Source of the DNA: Hydrogenophilus thermoluteolus
GTDB taxonomy: Bacteria > Pseudomonadota > Gammaproteobacteria > Burkholderiales > Rhodocyclaceae
NCBI RefSeq assembly: GCF_003574215.1
Contig: NZ_AP018558.1
Coordinates: 1,883,501 to 1,947,500, forward strand
Reading direction: 5' to 3'
Length of the DNA: 64,000 nucleotides
Both the position numbers and the translations under genes were made by a program. How positions within the stretch are numbered: position 1 is the stretch's first letter; the number at the start of each line of letters is the position of its first letter. The notes beneath the pieces were generated by a model, which saw only the letters and a list, made by a program, of their open reading frames with translations, was not told the DNA's origin and did not search any database. Positions 58,001 to 64,000 of this stretch are shown here, one piece after another.

Positions 58001-59707
58001 TTACCGTTTCTGCTCGTTCAGCTTGGCTTTGATCAGGTCGCCAAGCGTCGCCGGCGCCGCAGGCTGTTCGGCAGCGATCCGGTTCATCGCTTCGTCTTGC
58101 TCGGCCTGCTCTTTCGCTTTCACCGACAACTGAATCGAGCGGTTCTTCCGGTCGACGTTGGTGATCACCGCTTCGATCTCGTCGCCCTCTTTCAACTCTT
58201 GGGTGAGGTCGTCGACCCGATGGATCGCGAACTCGGAAGCGCGCAGGTAGCCTTCGACTTCGTCGTCGAGCTGGATCACCGCCCCCTTCGGCTCGACCGA
58301 CTTCACCTTCCCTTTGACGACGGTCCCTTTCGGATTCATCGCAATGTAGTTGGTGAAGGGGTCACCCTCGAGCTGCTTGATCCCAAGCGAAATCCGCTCC
58401 CGTTCGACGTCGATCCCCAACACGACCGCTTCGACCTCGTCGCCCTTCTTGTAGCGGCGCACCGCCACTTCGCCAGGTTCGGTCCAAGAAAGGTCGGAAA
58501 GGTGCACCAGCCCATCGATCCCCCCTTCGAGACCGACGAAAACCCCGAAATCGGTGATCGATTTGATCTGACCGCGCACTTTGTCGCCCTTTTGATGGTT
58601 GTGCGCGAACTCTTCCCACGGGTTCGGCTTGCACTGCTTGATCCCGAGCGAAATCCGACGGCGTTCTTCGTCGATTTCGAGCACCATGACCTCGACTTCG
58701 TCGCCCACTTGGACCACTTTGGTCGGATGGATATTCTTGTTGGTCCAATCCATCTCGGAGACGTGCACCAACCCTTCGATCCCCGGTTCGATCTCGACGA
58801 ATGCACCGTAGTCGGTGAGGTTCGTGACCTTACCGAAGAGACGGGTCCCCGCTGGATAACGGCGCGCGATGCCCACCCACGGGTCGTCACCGAGCTGCTT
58901 CATGCCAAGCGAAACGCGCATCTTCTCGCGGTCGAACTTGAGCACCTTCACGGTGACTTCGTCGCCCACCGAGATCACTTCGGACGGATGGCGAACACGA
59001 CGCCAAGCGAGGTCGGTGATATGTAGCAGCCCGTCGATGCCACCCAGATCGACGAACGCACCATAATCGGTGATGTTCTTGACCACCCCCTGGACCACTG
59101 CGCCTTCTTCCAGCGACTCGAGGATCCTCTCCCGTTCGCTGCCCATCTGCTCTTCGAGCACGGCGCGGCGCGAAACGACGATATTGTTACGTTTGCGGTC
59201 GACTTTGATGATCTTGAACTCGAGCTCTTGCCCTTCGAACGGCGTGGTGTCACGCACCGGGCGGATATCAACGAGAGAACCCGGCAAGAAGGCGCGCAGG
59301 CCCATCACATTCACGGTCAAACCGCCTTTGACGCGCCCTGTGACCCGTCCGGTTACGGTCCGACCCTCTTCGAAGATGCGCTCGATCTCGTCCCACGCTT
59401 CCAGCATCTTCGCGCGGCGACGCGACAGACGGGTTTCCCCATAACCGTCTTCCAGCGCTTCGATCGCCACCTTGACGAAGTCGCCAACCTTCACCTCGAG
59501 TTCGCCGTTCGCGTCGAGGAACTCTTCTTTTGGAATGTAGCTCTCCGACTTCAGCCCGGCGTTCACGACGACGAAGTTGTCGTCGATATCGACCACTTCG
59601 GCCGTGATCACTTGCCCAGGACGGAACTCCTGCATCAGGCTCTCTTCGAAGAGCTGAGCGAAACTTTCGTTGGTGGTTGGTTCAGCGACTGCGGTAACAG
59701 AATCCAT
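58001..59707 (-). CDS. rpsA: 30S ribosomal protein S1
   Basis: A 568-residue protein with six S1 RNA-binding repeats spread over about residues 30-550, each with repeated GxVxGxV and DYGAFV or DFGVFV motifs. S1 brings mRNA to the 30S subunit. I begin at the ATG at 59707. There is no good Shine-Dalgarno; the leader is AT-rich. The last 40 residues are charged. Confidence 0.95.
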   Translation of the reverse strand: MDSVTAVAEPTTNESFAQLFEESLMQEFRPGQVITAEVVDIDDNFVVVNAGLKSESYIPKEEFLDANGELEVKVGDFVKVAIEALEDGYGETRLSRRRAKMLEAWDEIERIFEEGRTVTGRVTGRVKGGLTVNVMGLRAFLPGSLVDIRPVRDTTPFEGQELEFKIIKVDRKRNNIVVSRRAVLEEQMGSERERILESLEEGAVVQGVVKNITDYGAFVDLGGIDGLLHITDLAWRRVRHPSEVISVGDEVTVKVLKFDREKMRVSLGMKQLGDDPWVGIARRYPAGTRLFGKVTNLTDYGAFVEIEPGIEGLVHVSEMDWTNKNIHPTKVVQVGDEVEVMVLEIDEERRRISLGIKQCKPNPWEEFAHNHQKGDKVRGQIKSITDFGVFVGLEGGIDGLVHLSDLSWTEPGEVAVRRYKKGDEVEAVVLGIDVERERISLGIKQLEGDPFTNYIAMNPKGTVVKGKVKSVEPKGAVIQLDDEVEGYLRASEFAIHRVDDLTQELKEGDEIEAVITNVDRKNRSIQLSVKAKEQAEQDEAMNRIAAEQPAAPATLGDLIKAKLNEQKR

Positions 59708-59741
59708 GTTGCGTTTGTCCAAAATGTGAAAAAAGTTTGAT
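59708..59741 (-). promoter_or_regulatory. AT-rich leader of rpsA without a strong ribosome-binding site
   Basis: Between the aroA-cmk stop and the rpsA ATG the message strand has a T-rich run (CTTTTTTC) and lacks AGGAG; only GGAC sits 9-10 bases from the ATG. In E. coli rpsA also lacks a strong site and S1 represses its own translation. A similar control is possible here; this is inference. Confidence 0.4.
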
Positions 59742-61745
59742 TTACCCCACACGTACGGCATCGCTCACGGCACATGCCGTACGCACCCACTCGAGCACCG
59801 TCGCGACCGCCTCGTCGATGGTCATCGCCGTGGTATCAAGTTGCCGCGCATCCGGTGCTGCTTGCAACGGAGCCACGGCGCGCGCCCGATCTTGGGCATC
59901 GCGCGCCGCCAGTTCCCGACGCAATTGGTCAATGTTAGCATTGAATCCTTTTGCGATCAACTGCTTATAACGCCGCTCGGCGCGCACCTCGGGCGACGCG
60001 GTGAGAAAGACCTTGACGCACGCGTCCGGAAAGACGACACTGCCCATATCGCGCCCGTCGGCGACCAGCCCGGGACGCCGCCGACTGGCGCGTTGCAACG
60101 CCAGCAACGCGTCACGCACCGCAGGCAGCGTCGCGATGCGCGACGCCGCGCACGACACCGCTTCGGTACGGATCGCATCCCCGACATCGACCCCATTTAC
60201 CGCAACCCCACCGTCCCGAAATTCGAGCCGTGCGGTGCCAGCCAGCGCAACGAGCGCCGCAGGGTCGTCGAGTGCGACACCCTTTTCCAGTGCCAGCCAT
60301 GCGAGCGCCCGGTAGACGGCCCCGCTGTCGAGGGTGTGCCAACCCAACGCGGCTGCGACCCGCGCCGCGACCGTTCCTTTCCCCGACGCACTGGGGCCGT
60401 CGATCGCCACTACAGGCACCGGACGCACGATCGCCCGATAACACGCCCAATAGGTGGGAAAAGTTTTGTTCACGCACGCCGGGTCGAGAATCCGCTGGTA
60501 GCAGTCGCCAAACGCGGTAAGCGACATCGCCATCGCCATTCGGTGGTCGTCGTACGTGGCAATCGTCGCAGCGCGCCACGTCGCAGGTGGCGTCACCTCG
60601 AGCCAATCGTCGCCACAAGCGACCGTTGCACCCACTTTGGTGAGCTCGGCAGCCATCGCCGCGATCCGGTCGGTCTCCTTCACCCGCCAACTGCCGATCC
60701 CCGTCAAGCGGCTTGTCCCGTCACCGAAGAGCGCAAGCGCTGCCAAAGTCATCGCTGCGTCGGGGATCGCGGTCGCATCATAGGTCAATGCCCGCAGCCG
60801 TGGCGCGGCTCCGCCCATCGGATCGAATCCTTCGGGCGCCGCGGCTTCGATCCAATTCTCCCCTTTGCGCACCCGCGCACCCATTTGCGCGAGCGCGTCG
60901 GCAAACGCGACATCGCCTTGAACACTCTTTTCCCCGACGCCGACGACGCGCACGGGCCCACCCCCCAGCGCTCCGAGCGCCAGAAAGTAGGAGGCCGACG
61001 AGGCGTCTCCTTCGACGTACCAGGTTCCAGGAGAACGGTAGCGACTGCCTGCGGGAACGACGAAACGCTGCCACCCCTCGCGATCTACCGTCACCCCGAA
61101 GTGCGCCATCAGCGCAATCGTCATCGCCACGTAGGGTTGGGAAATGAGCGTCCCGTCCACCTCGATCACCGCCTCTTGTCCCAAGAGCGGCGCGGCGATC
61201 AGCAACGCGGTGAGGAACTGGCTCGAGACGTTGCCGCGCACGCGGGTGACCGCAGGTGCCGCAACGCTTTGGCGTTCACCGATGCGAAGTGGCGGATATC
61301 CCTGCGTCCCAAGGTAATCGATCTGACACCCCCACCGCGCCAGAGCATCGACCAAATCGCCGATCGGGCGTTCGCGCATCCGCGCCACACCGTCGAGGCG
61401 GTAATCCCCTCCCAGCACCGCGAGCGCCGCAGTCAGTGGCCGAAACGCGGTACCCGCGTTCCCCAGAAAGAGCGACGCCTCGCGGTTGGGGAAACGGCCA
61501 CCACAACCTAGGACGTCGAGCGCGCCGTCCGGTTGCGGTTGTAACGTGACGCCCAGCGCTGTGAGCGCTTCGCGCATGCGTGCGGTATCGTCTGCATCGA
61601 GCAGGTCGTAAAGACGGGTTGTGCCGTGCGCGAGTGCCGCCAACAACAGCACGCGATTCGAGATGCTTTTGCTGCCGGGCAATTGAACCGTTCCTGCCGC
61701 GGCACACGCGGGCGGCAGATCCAGATGTGGAATGCGTTCGCTCAC
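59742..61745 (-). CDS. aroA: fused EPSP synthase / cytidylate kinase (AroA-Cmk)
   Basis: A 667-residue bifunctional protein. Residues 1-435 are AroA: LPGSKSISNRVLLLAALA at the start, LGNAGTAFRPL, and later DDHRMAMAMSL and a C-terminal DPACVNKTFPTYW. Cytidylate kinase begins near 445 with P-loop GPSASGKGT (K456) and runs to the end, with DGRDMGSVVFPDA and the CMP-binding RYKQL. The two enzymes are usually neighbours; here one frame runs through with a short linker. The GTG at 61745 overlaps the tyrA stop. The fusion is known in some betaproteobacteria. Confidence 0.93.
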   Translation of the reverse strand: MSERIPHLDLPPACAAAGTVQLPGSKSISNRVLLLAALAHGTTRLYDLLDADDTARMREALTALGVTLQPQPDGALDVLGCGGRFPNREASLFLGNAGTAFRPLTAALAVLGGDYRLDGVARMRERPIGDLVDALARWGCQIDYLGTQGYPPLRIGERQSVAAPAVTRVRGNVSSQFLTALLIAAPLLGQEAVIEVDGTLISQPYVAMTIALMAHFGVTVDREGWQRFVVPAGSRYRSPGTWYVEGDASSASYFLALGALGGGPVRVVGVGEKSVQGDVAFADALAQMGARVRKGENWIEAAAPEGFDPMGGAAPRLRALTYDATAIPDAAMTLAALALFGDGTSRLTGIGSWRVKETDRIAAMAAELTKVGATVACGDDWLEVTPPATWRAATIATYDDHRMAMAMSLTAFGDCYQRILDPACVNKTFPTYWACYRAIVRPVPVVAIDGPSASGKGTVAARVAAALGWHTLDSGAVYRALAWLALEKGVALDDPAALVALAGTARLEFRDGGVAVNGVDVGDAIRTEAVSCAASRIATLPAVRDALLALQRASRRRPGLVADGRDMGSVVFPDACVKVFLTASPEVRAERRYKQLIAKGFNANIDQLRRELAARDAQDRARAVAPLQAAPDARQLDTTAMTIDEAVATVLEWVRTACAVSDAVRVG

Positions 61746-62659
61746 TCCGGCCCCTCCGTTGCCCGTTCGCGCGCCACCGCCCAACGATTACGCGCTTCGC
61801 TCGCCGCGGCGAACAGACGATAGAGCCCATCTCCGTTGCCACTCATCAAGAGCGCTCGGATCCACGCCAGTTCTGAGAGGTATTCGTCGAGCTCCGCGAG
61901 GATCGTCTGTCGGTTGGCCAAGCAGATGTCGCGCCACATCTCCGGGTGGGAACCGGCGATGCGCGTGAAGTCACGAAACCCCCCCGCGGCGTAATCGAAG
62001 AGCGTCTCGGCGTTGGCGCGCCCCGCCAATTCGTGAACGAGCGCGTACGAGAGCACATGAGGCAAATGGCTCACCGCCGCAAAAACACGGTCGTGCTCCT
62101 GCGGCGTCATGGTCCGAACTTCCGCGCCGCAAGCCGCCCAGAGCGCGGTCACGCGCGCCACCGCTTCAAGGTCGTTTTCCGGTAGCGGCGTCAGTACCAC
62201 CTTGCGGTCGACGAAGAGCGCGGCGTCGGCCGCGTCGGGGCCACTTTGCTCCTTTCCCGCGATCGGATGCCCCGGCACGGCACGCGCCAGATGATCCGGC
62301 AAATCGAGGTAGAACGCTTCGACGACGTTTTGTTTGGTGCTTCCCGCGTCGGTAACGATCGTCTCTGGAGCAAGATGCGGTGCGATCGTCTGCACGATCG
62401 TCCGCGTCTGCCCAACGGGCATCGCCAAGAAGACCAAATCGGCGCCAGCCACGGCCGCTTTCGGTTCGGTCGTACCCCAGTCGATCACGCCAAGGCGCTG
62501 CGCGCGCTCCAGCGTCGCTTCGCGGCGCCCCAGACCCACTACCTCGGCAACGAGACCCGCGCGTTTCAGCGCCAATGCAAACGACCCACCGATGAGGCCG
62601 ACGCCCACCACCACCAACCGCTTGAGTGACGCCGTTGCTCGCGATTCCGGATTGCTCAC
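61742..62659 (-). CDS. tyrA: prephenate dehydrogenase
   Basis: A 305-residue NAD(P)-dependent enzyme of tyrosine synthesis. Nucleotide site VVVGVGLIGGSFALALKRAG near residue 15, then FLAMPVGQT, DAGSTKQNVV, PGHPIAGKEQSG and HD in MTPQEHDRVFAAVSHLPH. It lacks a chorismate mutase domain. The GTG at 62659 overlaps the hisC stop (GTGA) and follows AAGGAG. Confidence 0.93.
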   Translation of the reverse strand: MSNPESRATASLKRLVVVGVGLIGGSFALALKRAGLVAEVVGLGRREATLERAQRLGVIDWGTTEPKAAVAGADLVFLAMPVGQTRTIVQTIAPHLAPETIVTDAGSTKQNVVEAFYLDLPDHLARAVPGHPIAGKEQSGPDAADAALFVDRKVVLTPLPENDLEAVARVTALWAACGAEVRTMTPQEHDRVFAAVSHLPHVLSYALVHELAGRANAETLFDYAAGGFRDFTRIAGSHPEMWRDICLANRQTILAELDEYLSELAWIRALLMSGNGDGLYRLFAAASEARNRWAVARERATEGPE

Positions 62660-63804
62660 GACCGCTCCTTTAGGATCGAAGCAAGCGCAGCCAAAAACTG
62701 CGCATTCTCTTCCGGCAACCCAACCGAGACCCGAAGCCACTGAGGCATCCCATAACCGGCAATCGGCCGCACGATGATGCCGCGGTCCAACAGCGCGTCA
62801 TTTACCCGCGCCGCATCGCCGACCCGAACCGCGACGAAGTTGCCTTTCGACGGCAGGTAGGACAAACCCAGCGCCTCGAACCCTTCGGTCAGCTGCCGCA
62901 ACCCCTCGCGATTCACCGCGACACTCTCCGCCAAAAAGCGCGTATCCGCCAGCGCCGCGGTCGCAGCCGCGAGCGCGAAGCTATTGACGTTGAAGGGCTG
63001 TCGGATGCGGTTCATCGCATCAGCAACCGCGGGGTCTGCCACCGCGTAACCGACACGCAAACTGGCCAGACCGTACGCTTTCGAGAAGGTGCGCGTCACC
63101 ACCAGATTGGGAAAGCGTTCGAGCCACGCGAAACTGTCGTAGCGGTCGGCGGGTTCAAGGTATTCGGTATAGGCTTCGTCCAGCACGACGAGCACGTCTG
63201 CGGGGACGCGGTGCAAAAACCGCTCGATAACCTCCCCGGGCACGAAGGTGCCTGTTGGGTTGTTCGGGTTGGCAACGAAAACGATACGGGTATCCTCGGC
63301 GATCGCTTCAGCGATCGCGTCCAAATCGTGGCCGTAATCCCGCGCGGGCACGACGATCGCTCGCGCCCCCAACGCTTGGGTCACCAAGGGATAGACTGCG
63401 AACGCATATTGGGAGAAGACCGCACTCGTTCCCGGTTGGAGCACGAGCCGCGCCACCAGCTCCAGCACATCGTTGGAGCCATTCCCCAAGACGATTCGTT
63501 CCGGTGCCAGTCCGAAACGTTCGGCAAGCGCTGCTTTCAACGCAAAACCATTGCCGTCGGGATAGCGTGCTCCGTCGGCCAACGCCGCGCCTACCGCAGC
63601 CATCGCTTTCGGGCTCATCCCCAGCGGATTTTCGTTCGATGCCAATTTGATGATCCGATCGGGATCCAGACCCCGTTCCCGCGCCAACTCTTCGATCGGT
63701 TTTCCGGGCTGATAGGGGGCAAGCGCTCGAATCGCTGCGGGGACATGCGGCAATACCGATCGCTGCACCCCGCTCGTCTGTTCCTGGTGTGGTCGATTGG
63801 TCAC
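62656..63804 (-). CDS. hisC: histidinol-phosphate aminotransferase
   Basis: A 382-residue class II PLP aminotransferase. Blocks: KLASNENPLGMSPKA (about 53-67), FVANPNNPTGTF, VVLDEAYTEY and the PLP lysine in RTFSKAYGLASLRVGYA. In this position it may also act on phenylpyruvate and hydroxyphenylpyruvate, as found with aromatic operons. The start is a GTG at 63804 after GAGGTGAC. 54 bases separate it from pheA. Confidence 0.9.
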   Translation of the reverse strand: MTNRPHQEQTSGVQRSVLPHVPAAIRALAPYQPGKPIEELARERGLDPDRIIKLASNENPLGMSPKAMAAVGAALADGARYPDGNGFALKAALAERFGLAPERIVLGNGSNDVLELVARLVLQPGTSAVFSQYAFAVYPLVTQALGARAIVVPARDYGHDLDAIAEAIAEDTRIVFVANPNNPTGTFVPGEVIERFLHRVPADVLVVLDEAYTEYLEPADRYDSFAWLERFPNLVVTRTFSKAYGLASLRVGYAVADPAVADAMNRIRQPFNVNSFALAAATAALADTRFLAESVAVNREGLRQLTEGFEALGLSYLPSKGNFVAVRVGDAARVNDALLDRGIIVRPIAGYGMPQWLRVSVGLPEENAQFLAALASILKERS

Positions 63805-63858
63805 GTGTCACCTCACTGGGTTGTTGTCATCATGAAAAGGAAGCTGCCGTGCAGACGC

Positions 63859-64000
63859 TCAGGCGATTGCGGCGGGATAGGAACCGAGTCGTTTGACGAA
63901 TGCGGCACGCTCCTCGAGTTCCGCCAACGCCTGTGCCACCTCCGGGTCACTTTGATGCCCTTCGATATCGATGAAGAAGACGTACTCCCAAAGCCCCCCT
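63859..64000 (-). CDS. pheA: prephenate dehydratase, C-terminal fragment
   Basis: Only the last 46 codons are inside; the rest continues past 64000. They read GGLWEYVFFIDIEGHQSDPEV and end LGSYPAAIA. This is the ACT regulatory domain's end (PGGLWEY.FF.D.EGH is typical), which binds phenylalanine. It may be a P-protein with chorismate mutase, but that part is not visible. It heads the hisC-tyrA-aroA/cmk run. Confidence 0.85.
   Translation of the reverse strand, partial: GGLWEYVFFIDIEGHQSDPEVAQALAELEERAAFVKRLGSYPAAIA

Overview
The window is GC-rich, densely packed bacterial chromosome. The gene order points to a betaproteobacterium: pheA-hisC-tyrA-aroA/cmk-rpsA-ihfB-lapA-lapB-cysM, surE-pcm-nlpD-rpoS, and RNB nuclease-tonB-aroE are familiar arrangements in that class. 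A Hydrogenophilus-like organism is my best guess, but that is inference from gene order, composition and protein flavour, not a database match. There is no rRNA, tRNA, CRISPR array, prophage or plasmid module. No gene-free stretch exceeds about 150 bases. One insertion sequence is present.

Layout. 1-6.3 kb: tail of an AEC-family permease, a proline-rich orphan, a membrane-anchored methyltransferase, a ParA-like ATPase, a two-lipoprotein module (one FlgO-like) coupled to a glyoxalase-II-like hydrolase, a membrane-anchored nuclease, dsbB and a small HExxH protein. 6.4-14.5 kb: purine permease, apt, a sodium:solute symporter, alr, thiC and recQ, all on the + strand and tightly spaced. 14.5-22.6 kb: a surface-adhesin-E/carbonic-anhydrase-like fusion (- strand), a DUF2478 protein, an RNB exonuclease, tonB and aroE, then hemL and thiE on the opposite strand. 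22.6-31.3 kb: the twitching-motility chemosensory operon pilG-pilH-pilI-pilJ-chpA, headed by a good sigma70-type promoter. 31.3-34.9 kb: an ATM1-type ABC exporter coupled to an SbmA/YddA-like protein with an eroded ATPase domain. 34.9-41.2 kb: a carbohydrate region with a GH5 glucanase facing a GH13 glucosidase-asparaginase-glucokinase operon. The GH13 gene is split by a complete IS256-family element with a 9-bp target duplication; removing the element restores the frame exactly.

41.2-49 kb (all - strand): an HDAC-family deacetylase, the surE-pcm-nlpD-rpoS stress cluster, tcdA, an MBL hydrolase, ssb and an MFS transporter. 49-55.2 kb: glutamate synthase gltB-gltD, followed by a hairpin terminator. 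55.3-64 kb: the aromatic amino acid and translation supercluster, read right to left from pheA to cysM, with aroA and cmk fused in one reading frame.

Many neighbours share ATGA or GTGA stop/start overlaps, so translational coupling is common here. The octamer GCGATCGC recurs about 25 times on both coding strands, several-fold above my rough composition-based expectation. The least explained pieces are the pseudo-carbonic-anhydrase fusion, the pseudo-ATPase SbmA-like protein, the lipoprotein pair with its ParA-like neighbour, and the proline-rich orphan. I do not see a wholly new multi-gene defence or biosynthetic system.
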